Assembly (NCBI RefSeq): GCF_024714475.1
Contig: NZ_JAMZMI010000002.1
Span: forward strand, 620,001-684,000
Length of the DNA: 64,000 nucleotides
Source: Marinoscillum sp. MHG1-6
GTDB taxonomy: Bacteria; Bacteroidota; Bacteroidia; Cytophagales; Cyclobacteriaceae
Direction of reading: 5' to 3'
The notes under the pieces were generated by a model. That model did not search any database and was not told where the DNA came from. It worked only from the letters and a program-made list of their open reading frames with translations. The translations under genes and the position numbers were made by a program. Of the stretch, positions 43,709-52,636 are shown in pieces; position 1 is the stretch's first letter; each line of letters starts with the position of its first letter.

Positions 43709-44653
43709 ATGAGAATCGCGGTTATAGACATGGGTACTAACACTTTTCATCTGCTTATTGTAGATGTAAAGGATGAAGAGTGGAAGATCGTTTATAGAGA
43801 AAAGGCGGCAGTAAAAATCGGGAAGAATGGCATCAATCAAGGCCGAATCACTCCCGAGGCAGAACAGCGTGCACTCGATACGCTTAATGGTTTTAAAGCA
43901 ATCATTGATGCCGAGAATGTTTATCGTGTTTTCGCAACAGCTACCAGCGCCATCAGAAATGCTTCGAATGGTCAGGACATTGTCAAAAGAATATTGGAAG
44001 AGACCGGAATCGCGGTGAGAGTAATATCAGGACTGGAAGAGGCAGAACACATTTATTACGGTGTTAAAAAAGCCATGCCGCTTGGTTCCAGAACCTCCCT
44101 AATCATGGATATTGGCGGGGGTAGTATTGAATTCATTATCGGAAATGAAAATGAAATCCTCTGGAAGCAGAGTTTCGAAGTAGGTGGACAGCGATTGGTT
44201 GAAAAGTTTCACAAAACAGACCCAATTACTGACCAAGATATTGCAGACCTGAAGAGCTACCTTGAAATTAAGCTTGATGAACTCTTCACTGCGTACTCCA
44301 AATATCAACCAACAACGCTCATCGGAAGCTCCGGAACATTTGATACACTAAGCGACATCTATTGTATTGCTGAGGGAATCGACAGGGATCTGGAAATGAC
44401 TGAATACCCACTGACCATTACTGCATTTCACAAGATTCTTCAGGATTTAAAGGTGAAAAATCGTGAAGACCGACTGAAAATCCCGGGCATGATCCCTTTA
44501 AGGGTGGACATGATAGTGGTGGCTTGTTTACTCATTGAATTTGTGATTGAAAAGCTACAAATCAATCATATTCGAGTCTCGGCCTATGCCCTGAAAGAAG
44601 GTGTACTTCTCAATACACTGAGAAATTTAGAAAAGGAAAATACGCTTAACTGA
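43709..44653 (+). CDS. Ppx/GppA-type phosphatase
   Basis: 314 residues with the ASKHA-fold phosphate motifs: VIDMGTNTFHLLIVD near the start and MDIGGGSIEFIIG around 131-143, plus GLEEAEHIYYGV between. Exopolyphosphatase or guanosine pentaphosphate phosphohydrolase activity is expected; which one cannot be read. This short, single-domain length matches bacterial Ppx-like proteins without the C-terminal HD-like domain of E. coli Ppx. It is followed 49 bases later by the Ldh-family gene. Confidence 0.92.
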   Translation: MRIAVIDMGTNTFHLLIVDVKDEEWKIVYREKAAVKIGKNGINQGRITPEAEQRALDTLNGFKAIIDAENVYRVFATATSAIRNASNGQDIVKRILEETGIAVRVISGLEEAEHIYYGVKKAMPLGSRTSLIMDIGGGSIEFIIGNENEILWKQSFEVGGQRLVEKFHKTDPITDQDIADLKSYLEIKLDELFTAYSKYQPTTLIGSSGTFDTLSDIYCIAEGIDRDLEMTEYPLTITAFHKILQDLKVKNREDRLKIPGMIPLRVDMIVVACLLIEFVIEKLQINHIRVSAYALKEGVLLNTLRNLEKENTLN

Positions 44654-44674
44654 TCATCGATTGAGGCAATCTTT

Positions 44675-44682
44675 TATTTTTG
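44675..44682 (+). promoter_or_regulatory. Candidate -7 element before the Ldh-family gene
   Basis: TATTTTTG matches TAnnTTTG fully and lies 20 bases before the ATG at 44703. A clear -33 element is not seen; the same bases also form part of a weak GAGGCAA/TTGCCTT hairpin after the Ppx-like gene. Confidence 0.3.
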
Positions 44683-44702
44683 CCTTCTGAAAATCCTATT
44701 CG

Positions 44703-45785
44703 ATGATTATATCTTACGACGACCTATTTCAGTTTGCCAAGGCCATTCTTAAGGCCAACGGATGTTCGGACAGCCAGGCAAGAAAAAGCGCAGAAGTATT
44801 GCTAAGTGCAGACCTAAGAGGGGTTGATTCTCATGGTGTGGCAAGATTGTCCGGGTATGTTCGTCTGATGGACAAAAATCGTGTGAATACCAGCCCGAAA
44901 ATCAAAGTAGTCCACGAAACACCAAGTACCGGAGTGATTGACGGAGATAGCGGCCTGGGACTCACTGTAGGTCCGGAAGCCATGAAACTGGCTATTGAAA
45001 AAGCTAAAACCGCTGGATCCGGCTGGGTATCAGTAAGAAATTCAAATCATTACGGCATTGCTGGTTACTATGCAATGATGGCTTTAGAACATGATTGCAT
45101 AGGAATTGCCATGACCAATGCCAGTCCATTGGTGGCTCCCACGTTTTCAAAAGAGCGACTACTAGGGACCAACCCAATTGCTGTTGCCATACCGGCAGAC
45201 AAAGAACCTCCATTTGTTCTTGATATGGCAACCACTACCGCCGCAAACGGAAAACTGGAAATACTTCAAAGAAAAGAGATTCAGGCTCCTAGTGGATGGA
45301 TTCAAAGTGCCGACGGTGAACCTACCACTGACCCCTATGGGGTCCAAAACGGAGGCGCATTACTCCCGTTAGGTGGGGATAGGGATCATGGGTCTCACAA
45401 AGGATACGGGCTTTCTGCAGTGGTTGATATTTTCTCAGCTGTTTTATCAGGAGCGAACTATGGTCCATGGGTACCACCATTCGTAGCTTTCCTTGACCCT
45501 CCAAGTGATCCGGTAGGAAAAGGAATAGGTCATTTCTTTGGTGCAATGAGAATTGATGCCTTCAGGCCTGCTGGAGAGTTTAAAACGCATATGGATAACT
45601 GGATCAGCCGTTTCAAAAATGCCGAACCTGCGATGAAAGGACGTCAGGTATTGATCCCGGGTGACCCGGAAAGGGAAATGGAAAAAGAAAGAAGGACCAA
45701 TGGCATTCCTCTTCTTGACAAGGTAGTCGACGACTTAAAATCCCTGGGTGAAAGATTCGAAGTGAAAATGCCGGAAGGCAGCTGA
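44703..45785 (+). CDS. Ldh-family NAD(P)-dependent dehydrogenase
   Basis: 360 residues of the malate/L-lactate dehydrogenase (YlbC/ComC-type) family: DLRGVDSHGVARLSGYVRL, SVRNSNHYGIAGYYAMMALEHD, TNASPLVAPTFS and LLGTNPIAVAIPA are hallmark segments; the conserved Ser-His-Gly and Asn-His-Tyr-Gly sites bind substrate. These enzymes reduce 2-oxoacids or imines; the substrate cannot be told. The Pif1-like helicase gene starts one base after its stop, so the two are transcribed together although functions seem unrelated. Confidence 0.93.
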   Translation: MIISYDDLFQFAKAILKANGCSDSQARKSAEVLLSADLRGVDSHGVARLSGYVRLMDKNRVNTSPKIKVVHETPSTGVIDGDSGLGLTVGPEAMKLAIEKAKTAGSGWVSVRNSNHYGIAGYYAMMALEHDCIGIAMTNASPLVAPTFSKERLLGTNPIAVAIPADKEPPFVLDMATTTAANGKLEILQRKEIQAPSGWIQSADGEPTTDPYGVQNGGALLPLGGDRDHGSHKGYGLSAVVDIFSAVLSGANYGPWVPPFVAFLDPPSDPVGKGIGHFFGAMRIDAFRPAGEFKTHMDNWISRFKNAEPAMKGRQVLIPGDPEREMEKERRTNGIPLLDKVVDDLKSLGERFEVKMPEGS

Positions 45786-45786
45786 C

Positions 45787-47511
45787 ATGAATCAGCAGAC
45801 CGCACTTTCCATACTCAAATCAGGACATAACATCTATCTAACGGGGTCAGCGGGTACAGGTAAGACCTATCTGATCAACGAATATGTCAACTACTTAAGA
45901 GAAAGAGAAGTACCTGTAGCTGTCACGGCTTCTACCGGTATTGCCGCAACACATATCGGAGGACAAACGGTACACTCATGGTCAGGAATTGGCATCAAGG
46001 ACCAAATATTTCCTAGAGATCTTGAGAAAATCGGGTCAAACAAGCAGAGAAAAGATCGCCTTGAACAGGTTGAAGTGCTGGTCATAGACGAAATCTCTAT
46101 GCTCTCAGGTCAGGTACTCACGGGAATCAGTGATATCCTGAAACATTTTAAAAAAAGCCACCTCCCGTTCGGAGGAGTGCAGGTCATATTATCAGGAGAT
46201 TTTTTTCAGCTGCCCCCCGTTTCAAGGGATAAGCTTAGCAATCGCGAGAAATTCGCTTTTATGGCCCCGATATGGGTTGAAGCAAATTTAAAAATATGCT
46301 ACCTAACTGATCAATATAGACAAGGGGAGGATACGCTTAGTAGAATACTTAGCGAAATAAGAGGTAAAGAACTTTCTGAAGAAACCCAATTCCTTATTCA
46401 GGATAAGTTACTGGAGGAAATGCCTGATTCAGATATCATTAAACTCTATACGCACAATGCGGACGTGGATGAGATGAATGCAGAACGGCTGAAGGAAAAT
46501 CCTAACCCTCCAAAAACATTTGAAGCCAAGACCAAAGGGAACTCCAGACTGGTAGATACACTAAAACAAACAGTGTTGGCTGCCCCGGCTCTTGAATTGA
46601 AGAAGGGAGCAAAAGTCATGTTCGTTCGTAACAATCCTGAAAAAGGGTACTTCAATGGCTCAACCGGTACTGTCGAGGATTTTGACGCGAAGGGTTGGCC
46701 AAAAGTGAAACTTTCTTCCGGACAACATATTCTTACTCTACCCGAGGAATGGACGGTAGTCGATGAAAAGGAAAATATTCTCGCCTCCTACGAACAAATC
46801 CCTTTGCGTTTGGCATGGGCCATAACCGTGCATAAAAGCCAGGGAATGACGCTGGATGCAGCTGAAATTGACTTGTCCAAGACTTTTGAGACCGGCCAGG
46901 GATATGTGGCATTGTCACGTCTCAAAGATTGGAATGGATTGTACCTCAAAGGGATGAACAATCGAGCTTTAATGGTCGATGATTTGGCGTTCAAGGCAGA
47001 CAGACGTTTCCAGGAACTGTCATCGGACTATGAGCAGCAAATCCAGGAGATACCGGAAGCTCATTTAAAAATTGCTTTTGAAAAATTCATAGAAAAATGC
47101 GGTGGTACCAATGATCCGGACATTATTGAAAATAACAAGTCACGGGTCAGAGAGTTTCTTAAGAAACCTGCAAAAGAAAGCACCTACCAAAAAACCAGAA
47201 AGCTCATCGAAGAGGGAAAGTCTCTTGACCTTATTGCCTTTGAGCGCGATTTGTCTTTTGGCACCATTATAGGGCATCTTGAGAGAATCAAAAATGATCA
47301 TCCTGAGTTGGATCTCTCCGACTACCAACCAGATCGCAAATCCATGGAAAAAGTAGAAAAGGCCATGAGTAAGCTAAAAGGTCAGGGCAACGAGGAATTC
47401 TATGATAAAGAAGGTCGCTTGAAAATAGGCTTTATTCATAGCGCGCTAAATGGCAAGGTAGATTATGATGAGATAAGACTTGCCCGGTTATTTCTGTTAG
47501 AGGTGAAATAG
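45787..47511 (+). CDS. Pif1-like DNA helicase with C-terminal helix-turn-helix
   Basis: 574 residues. Walker A is LTGSAGTGKTYL (residues 19-30), TASTGIAATHIGG is the Pif1/RecD-like motif Ia region, LVIDEISML is Walker B and GDFFQLPPV is motif III; a RecD-like C-terminal half with YRQGEDTLS and AITVHKSQGMTLDA (motifs V/VI) follows. The last ~130 residues with STYQKTRKLIEEGKSLDLIA form a HTH_40-like domain known from such bacterial helicases. 5'-3' unwinding of DNA and R-loops is expected. One base separates it from the Ldh-family gene. Confidence 0.92.
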   Translation: MNQQTALSILKSGHNIYLTGSAGTGKTYLINEYVNYLREREVPVAVTASTGIAATHIGGQTVHSWSGIGIKDQIFPRDLEKIGSNKQRKDRLEQVEVLVIDEISMLSGQVLTGISDILKHFKKSHLPFGGVQVILSGDFFQLPPVSRDKLSNREKFAFMAPIWVEANLKICYLTDQYRQGEDTLSRILSEIRGKELSEETQFLIQDKLLEEMPDSDIIKLYTHNADVDEMNAERLKENPNPPKTFEAKTKGNSRLVDTLKQTVLAAPALELKKGAKVMFVRNNPEKGYFNGSTGTVEDFDAKGWPKVKLSSGQHILTLPEEWTVVDEKENILASYEQIPLRLAWAITVHKSQGMTLDAAEIDLSKTFETGQGYVALSRLKDWNGLYLKGMNNRALMVDDLAFKADRRFQELSSDYEQQIQEIPEAHLKIAFEKFIEKCGGTNDPDIIENNKSRVREFLKKPAKESTYQKTRKLIEEGKSLDLIAFERDLSFGTIIGHLERIKNDHPELDLSDYQPDRKSMEKVEKAMSKLKGQGNEEFYDKEGRLKIGFIHSALNGKVDYDEIRLARLFLLEVK

Positions 47512-47624
47512 TCCATTATTCAACATTTAACTGTTCGAAACTGGATAGCTACATTACCACCTCAATTTCTACTCAACTGAAAACCAATCAGATATATATC
47601 TTGGCTTTTAATTTGAGCAATTTC

Positions 47625-47840
47625 ATGAAACGCATAATTATGAAATTGATCATTGCCATCATTCTTTGGTTTATTCTGTTCAGTATTGCATGGCCAATCG
47701 CCATCATCCTTCTTTTTGCCCTTCCTCTCCTTTGGCTCTTGTTACTGCCATTCAAAATTATTGGGCTGACAATAGAACTGGTATTTCAGGTGGTTGGAGC
47801 TATACTTCTGTTTCCTTTTCGGGTGGTCAGAGCACTTTAG
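47625..47840 (+). CDS. Small hydrophobic membrane protein
   Basis: 71 residues from ATG 47625 (a second candidate is ATG 47640; the frame is open to a TTG at 47601). Nearly the whole protein is hydrophobic: ILWFILFSIAWPIAIILLFALPLLWLLLL and a second segment IIGLTIELVFQVVGAILLFPF, two helices with a short loop. No family is recognised. Its stop abuts the convergent exonuclease stop with no gap. Confidence 0.65.
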   Translation: MKRIIMKLIIAIILWFILFSIAWPIAIILLFALPLLWLLLLPFKIIGLTIELVFQVVGAILLFPFRVVRAL

Positions 47841-48350
47841 TCAGTTAAACAGCATACCCGTCCTTGGCAAATTCACATGCTTCAGGTGCTTGAGGTAAAG
47901 CATAGCGCATGCATTGGCATCACTGAGTGCGTCATGGTGGTTTAGTGAAATCTTATGTTTCTTACTCAAATAGGCCAACCCCCGTCTATAAATGCGAAGG
48001 GTACATTTCCCCTCATATTCCGGTTGTATTTCATCGTAATATGCCAGGGCATGTTTTAAGCACGTAAAATCAAAGTTGGCATTGTGAGCAACTACCACCT
48101 GATCTATGATCCAGTGTTTGAATTGATGCCAGACGACTTCGAAGGTCGGTGCATCCATGGTATCCTCTGGTTTGATCCCATGCACACCAATATTCTGGTA
48201 GAAATAATAGTTATCAGGAGGGCGTACCAGCTCATTGAATGTCTCCACTACCACCCCATCTTCAACTCTCACCAGCCCCACCTGACAAATGCTGGCCGGG
48301 TTCCTTTGAGCCGTTTCAAAATCAATCGCTGTGAATGTTTCAGGTACCAT
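47841..48350 (-). CDS. 3'-5' exonuclease of the DEDDh family
   Basis: 169 residues. Exo I is FTAIDFETA (Asp and Glu), Exo II HNANFDFTCLKHAL and Exo III HHDALSDANACAM with the catalytic His, all four acidic residues present. This is a stand-alone proofreading-type exonuclease of the DNA polymerase III epsilon-like group. No dnaQ-like neighbours. ATG 48350 starts it and the region upstream of it contains the His-rich protein gene on the plus strand. Confidence 0.93.
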   Translation of the reverse strand: MVPETFTAIDFETAQRNPASICQVGLVRVEDGVVVETFNELVRPPDNYYFYQNIGVHGIKPEDTMDAPTFEVVWHQFKHWIIDQVVVAHNANFDFTCLKHALAYYDEIQPEYEGKCTLRIYRRGLAYLSKKHKISLNHHDALSDANACAMLYLKHLKHVNLPRTGMLFN

Positions 48351-48503
48351 AGATCAATATTGCAATCTACCTAAAGATCAAAACTCATACAATCAGATAA
48401 AAATAAAAACAACTCAACTTATTGATTATCAGTAAATTAACTCTTTGACACAAGTTTTGGCACGCATATTGTCTTTAACCCAATAAATCAAACAGAGGAA
48501 ATC

Positions 48504-49256
48504 ATGAAAAAGACAATCATACTTTCGTTCGTTATCGCCTTCGCCTCCATTACTGTTACAAAAGCCCAATGGTCATTGACCACATCCTTTGGGGTGACCC
48601 AAAGCTGGTCTATGCCTTATGAGGTTTATCAGACAGTACACCATGACTACTATGGATATGAGGTAGTACATACATCAAGAATCCCTACTACAGGAGTTGG
48701 ATACTTCGAAGTTGTCTTACAAAGAGGTAATGTATTCGTACAGGTGAATATTGACAGGTATGGACATGTTCATAGAAGAGTGGTACATTCTTATAACCCT
48801 ATCGTAAACCATAGCTGTACTGCTCATTGTGGTTTCCATACTGATTACTATAGAAGTCACCACAACCATTTCAATAGAAATGTATACGTATATAGTGGTC
48901 ACAACCATGGTCATTCTCACCACGGACATCACAAATACGACAAACACAATCATGGCGACAATGGCTATAGAAATGGAAACAAACATAATTACCAGGGACG
49001 CGGAAATGGCAACAGACATGATCACTACGAAGGAAGAGGCAATGGAAATGCATATGGCCACTCCAAGGGTAATAATGGAAACGCATATGGAAAAGGACGA
49101 AATGGAAATAACGGACAAGGAAATGGAAGAGGTAATGGCAATGGAAATGCCAGACCATCCAATAGCCGAAGTTCAAGCGGTAGATCAATGGTAGCTTATG
49201 ACAATTCAGGTTCGAGAGGATCTTCAGCTAGCAGCTACCCATCTCGCAGACGATAA
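48504..49256 (+). CDS. Secreted His/Asn/Gly-rich protein
   Basis: 250 residues with a signal peptide (IILSFVIAFASITVTKAQ) and two parts. Residues ~25-115 form a beta-rich head with paired cysteines (NHSCTAHCG). Residues ~120-225 are low-complexity: a His block (HNHGHSHHGHHKYDKHNHG) then GNGN, RGNGN and NGNAYG runs, and a Ser-rich end. Such His/Asn tails often bind metals or form a surface network; this is inference. It is followed by a strong terminator. No family is recognised, and long open frames on the other strand over this block are compositional shadows. Confidence 0.85.
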   Translation: MKKTIILSFVIAFASITVTKAQWSLTTSFGVTQSWSMPYEVYQTVHHDYYGYEVVHTSRIPTTGVGYFEVVLQRGNVFVQVNIDRYGHVHRRVVHSYNPIVNHSCTAHCGFHTDYYRSHHNHFNRNVYVYSGHNHGHSHHGHHKYDKHNHGDNGYRNGNKHNYQGRGNGNRHDHYEGRGNGNAYGHSKGNNGNAYGKGRNGNNGQGNGRGNGNGNARPSNSRSSSGRSMVAYDNSGSRGSSASSYPSRRR

Positions 49257-49275
49257 TCACCGCGCATTCAAAATG

Positions 49276-49305
49276 AAAAGGGCCCCATAACGGGGCCTTT
49301 TTTTT
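49276..49305 (+). terminator. Terminator of the His-rich protein gene
   Basis: AAAAGGGCCCC, loop ATAA, CGGGGCCTTTTTTTT: a GC-rich stem of about ten pairs and eight T residues, 20 bases after the stop. Confidence 0.9.
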
Positions 49306-49455
49306 ATGCTGTTGGCTATGTAACAAAAGGCACAAATCATCAGCATTTCTCTATCTAACTTGACCTCAAAGAAGAATGAAACTATAGGATGCCTATAGAT
49401 CTGAGTTTCGCTCTAATTCTTCTATAAAAGTTTTTATTAATTAAACTATACTGAG

Positions 49456-49662
49456 ATGAAAAAGAATATGGGACCATCAGACAGGATCATCAGACTGATC
49501 CTCGCTATTGCCATGACCGTACTTTACTCCCAAAATGTGATTACCGGAGCTGTGGGAATTGCCCTTTTGGCTTTATCAGCCATTTTCGTTTTAACCAGCT
49601 TGCTTAGCTATTGCCCGATCTATGCCCTGTTTGGAGTAAAAACCTGCAAGACCAGTTCTTAG
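49456..49662 (+). CDS. YgaP-like membrane protein (DUF2892)
   Basis: 68 residues with two membrane helices (LILAIAMTVLYSQNVIT and VGIALLALSAIFVLTSLLSYC) and the family-typical KKNMGPSDRIIRLI opening and CPIYALFGVKTC ending, which match DUF2892, the membrane part of YgaP. No rhodanese domain is attached here. It overlaps the convergent pntB stop by four bases. The role of stand-alone DUF2892 proteins is unknown. Confidence 0.85.
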   Translation: MKKNMGPSDRIIRLILAIAMTVLYSQNVITGAVGIALLALSAIFVLTSLLSYCPIYALFGVKTCKTSS

Positions 49663-51068
49663 CCAAGAGTCTTCACCTCATCGATAAGTGACTGGATCGA
49701 TTGCTTTGCATCACCGAAGAGCATCCTGGTTTTCTCATGGAAGAATAGTGGGTTTTCAATTCCTGAATAACCTGCACTCATCCCTCTTTTTAGAACGATC
49801 ACGTTTTTTCCCTTCAGAATTTCCAGTATTGGCATACCGTAGATAGGTGAAGAAGGATCATCCAGAGCAGCAGGGTTGACTACATCGTTTGCTCCAACAA
49901 CAAGCGTAACGTCAGTCTCCGGAAGTGCATCATTAGCATCTTCAAGATCCAACAGCTTTGGATAGGGCACGTCAGCCTCCGCAAGCAGCACATTCATGTG
50001 ACCCGGCATTCTTCCCGCCACCGGGTGGATGGCATAATGCACATTCACTCCATGTTCGGATAATAAATTATCGAGCTCTTTAATTGTCTTCTGTGCCTGG
50101 GCCACCGCCATTCCATAACCTGGAACAACCATCACATTATCCGAATAGCGTAACATAATAGCCACGTCATTCGAAGTAGCCTCCTTCACTACTTGCTCTC
50201 CAGCATCTTGTCCTGATGCTGCCGAAGCTCCAAATCCTCCAACAATAACATTGAAAAGCGACCTGTTCATCGCCTGACACATCACTATGGTCAGAATGGT
50301 TCCCGAAGACCCAACCAGAATTCCTCCTATAAGCATCATTTGATTGTCGTAAACAATTCCTGCAAGGGCCGCCGCAACACCTGTCAAGGCATTAAGTAAT
50401 GAAATAACTACCGGCATATCAGCACCTCCAATTGGCTGAACGAAAGTCACTCCATAGACCAGGGATAAAACAAGTATGAGCATTGGCAAAAAGAAGGATG
50501 CATCAGGGGAAAGAACCCTAAAAATGATCAATCCCACAATGGCCACCACCAATGCGATATTCACAATGCCTGCAGATGGTATTTTCCAATCCTTAATTTT
50601 TCCGGCAAGCTTGCCATAGGCTATGATACTTCCTGTGAATGCCACCGCTCCGATAAACATCGCCAGCTGTGTGGTCAAATGTTTTGAGACCTCAACTTGC
50701 TGAAACAAGTTGAATTTACGGCTGAATAATTCCTGATATTGATAGAGCTCGATAATCGAAATGGCTACAGCACAGGCTCCACCCAATCCGTTAAATAGAG
50801 AAACCAACTCCGGCATAGCAGTCATTGCCACCCTTTTGGACATGGTCCAGCCAATAAAAGCTCCTGCTATGAGGGCCAGGGTAATAATAAAGTAGTTATC
50901 ATCTCCGACGCTAATAGGCGTAACCAAAGAAGCTACGATTGCCAGCCCCATCCCCAGCGCTGCCACAATATTCCCATTTTGAGCAGTAGAAGGATGGCTA
51001 AGTCTTCTTAGTCCGGTGATCAATAAAATTACAGAAACGAGGTATGAAAGATTGACTATTGCCTGCAT
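49659..51068 (-). CDS. pntB: NAD(P)(+) transhydrogenase, beta subunit
   Basis: 469 residues. The N-terminal ~290 residues form about nine membrane segments (YLVSVILLITGLRRL first) of the proton-translocating domain; the C-terminal ~175 residues are the NADP-binding domain III, with VPGYGMAVAQAQ and GYSGIENPLF. Together with the two alpha genes upstream it makes NADPH from NADH with the proton gradient. Gap to pntAB is 24 bases. Its 3' end is convergent with the DUF2892 gene. Confidence 0.96.
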   Translation of the reverse strand: MQAIVNLSYLVSVILLITGLRRLSHPSTAQNGNIVAALGMGLAIVASLVTPISVGDDNYFIITLALIAGAFIGWTMSKRVAMTAMPELVSLFNGLGGACAVAISIIELYQYQELFSRKFNLFQQVEVSKHLTTQLAMFIGAVAFTGSIIAYGKLAGKIKDWKIPSAGIVNIALVVAIVGLIIFRVLSPDASFFLPMLILVLSLVYGVTFVQPIGGADMPVVISLLNALTGVAAALAGIVYDNQMMLIGGILVGSSGTILTIVMCQAMNRSLFNVIVGGFGASAASGQDAGEQVVKEATSNDVAIMLRYSDNVMVVPGYGMAVAQAQKTIKELDNLLSEHGVNVHYAIHPVAGRMPGHMNVLLAEADVPYPKLLDLEDANDALPETDVTLVVGANDVVNPAALDDPSSPIYGMPILEILKGKNVIVLKRGMSAGYSGIENPLFFHEKTRMLFGDAKQSIQSLIDEVKTLG

Positions 51069-51092
51069 GGCGATATTAGAAGGTGATAATGA

Positions 51093-51398
51093 TTATTTCT
51101 TTTTAAACATTTCGAGCATCCGGTTGGTCACCGCGTGACCCCCAACGACATTGATCATGCCCAGGACAATTCCCAAAAATCCCAGGAACAAATTAAGGTA
51201 GTCATCAGATGCAGATTGTCTGACCAGCAAAATGGCCCCTATAATTACCACACCGCTGATCGCATTGGCTCCCGACATCAAAGGAGTGTGAAGTACCGTA
51301 GGCACCTTGGATATCAATTCGAATCCCAGGTAAATGGCCATAACCAACATGTAGAGAACCATTGGATTCTCCTCTAAAAATTGTATAATTTGATCCAT
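51093..51398 (-). CDS. pntAB: NAD(P)(+) transhydrogenase, membrane part of alpha
   Basis: 101 residues with three membrane helices: MVLYMLVMAIYLGFELIS, ISGVVIIGAILLV and LFLGFLGIVLGMINVVGGHAV, including the conserved GGHAVT. Corresponds to the C-terminal part of E. coli PntA, here a separate gene as in Rhodospirillum rubrum. It starts three bases after pntAA and leads pntB by 24 bases, so the order pntAA-pntAB-pntB is complete. Confidence 0.95.
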   Translation of the reverse strand: MDQIIQFLEENPMVLYMLVMAIYLGFELISKVPTVLHTPLMSGANAISGVVIIGAILLVRQSASDDYLNLFLGFLGIVLGMINVVGGHAVTNRMLEMFKKK

Positions 51399-51400
51399 AC

Positions 51401-52501
51401 TTATGAAGCTGTTTCTGCTAGTTTATAATCTGTTAGCAAAGTTTTTTGCACGATCTCGTGCTGATAAGGAATCGAGTTAGGACCCTCTTTTAGGATAAAC
51501 TTGATGAAATTGTAGAGGTTGGTACTGTACAGCCTACTCGCCTCCTTTGGAAGTTGGTGGAAAAGGCGTGAGTTACCAATAATCTTAACTCCCTTATGTT
51601 CTATTTCTTTATTGTCCTGAGTAAACTCACAGTTTCCACCAGTTGCGCTCGCCATATCAATGATGACACTTCCGGGCTTCATAGCTTCAACAGTTATTCC
51701 TTCAATAAGGACAGGGGCTTTCTTGCCCGGAATATTCGCTGTGGAGATCACCACGTCGGCTTTGTGGGCACGCTCGTGAATGAGTTCCTTTTGCTTTTGT
51801 ACGTATTCGGCTGTCTGAGTAACTGCATATCCTCCTGCTCCTTTATCCTCAACACTTCCTTCCACCTCGATAAATTTCGCTCCCAAGCTCTCAACTTCCT
51901 CTTTCACTGCACTACGAACATCAAAAGCTTCCACAGAAGCTCCTAATCGCTTAGCTGTTGCAATCGCCTGAAGACCCGCAACCCCAGCTCCCAAAACCAG
52001 CACCTTTGCAGGTGGAACAGTTCCCGCGGCAGTAGTCATCATTGGAAAATAACCTGGGAAACGCTCAGCAGCAGCAACCACAGCTTTGTATCCCGCCAAA
52101 GAGGCTAAAGAAGACAACACATCCATAGACTGTGCTATAGATGATCGTGGTACCAGATCGAGACTAAAAATCCTGAAGTTAAAAGGCTTTAACCGTTCGG
52201 CCAATTCCGGATGTGACAAAACGTTAAACTTTCCGATCAGGATAGCTTCTTCACTCATTGATTGGATTTCGTCATCCGAAATATTTTCATCAACTAAGAT
52301 GATATCGCTTTGACTAAGAACAGTAGCTCTTTTTTCAACTTTAACTCCTACAGATCGAAAGTCATCATCTGAAAAATATGATCCCATTCCAGCACCGGAT
52401 TCGATGGCTACATCGTACCCATCTTTAATGTACTTTATGGCAATTGATGGCACAATTGGCACGAGCGGAGTGGACTGTGAAGTTAGAATGCCAATATTCA
52501 T
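51401..52501 (-). CDS. pntAA: NAD(P)(+) transhydrogenase, NAD-binding alpha subunit
   Basis: 366 residues of the soluble domain I: a catalytic-lobe N-terminus with YDVAIESGAGMGSYFSDDDF and the NAD-binding VLGAGVAGLQAIATAKRLGA near residue 170, then VISTANIPGKKAPVLI. Lacks membrane helices. First gene of the three-gene transhydrogenase unit; a TAnnTTTG box lies 18 bases upstream of the ATG. It shares the fold with alanine dehydrogenase, but the two downstream membrane genes settle the call. Confidence 0.95.
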   Translation of the reverse strand: MNIGILTSQSTPLVPIVPSIAIKYIKDGYDVAIESGAGMGSYFSDDDFRSVGVKVEKRATVLSQSDIILVDENISDDEIQSMSEEAILIGKFNVLSHPELAERLKPFNFRIFSLDLVPRSSIAQSMDVLSSLASLAGYKAVVAAAERFPGYFPMMTTAAGTVPPAKVLVLGAGVAGLQAIATAKRLGASVEAFDVRSAVKEEVESLGAKFIEVEGSVEDKGAGGYAVTQTAEYVQKQKELIHERAHKADVVISTANIPGKKAPVLIEGITVEAMKPGSVIIDMASATGGNCEFTQDNKEIEHKGVKIIGNSRLFHQLPKEASRLYSTNLYNFIKFILKEGPNSIPYQHEIVQKTLLTDYKLAETAS

Positions 52502-52518
52502 TGTTAGAAGGTTTTGTG

Positions 52519-52526
52519 CAAAAGTA
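52519..52526 (-). promoter_or_regulatory. Candidate pntAA promoter (-7 element)
   Basis: Minus-strand TACTTTTG, a full TAnnTTTG match, 18 bases before the pntAA ATG; the same octamer precedes leuA. No clear -33 TTTG at a proper distance is seen. Confidence 0.35.
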
Positions 52527-52636
52527 GATAATCATAACTCATTGACCAGCTTGAGATTACAAATTATTGCCATAATGATACAAATCACCCCCTAATCGGA
52601 TACAAAGCACATTTCACAATGATTTCCATCATCAAT

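Noticed and set aside
48717-49194. Long open frames on both strands over the His/Gly-rich gene, and further frames at 48829-49194
   Set aside because: They arise from the low-complexity composition of the His/Asn/Gly repeats; none has a signal, domain or plausible amino-acid pattern, and the plus-strand 48504 gene explains the region.
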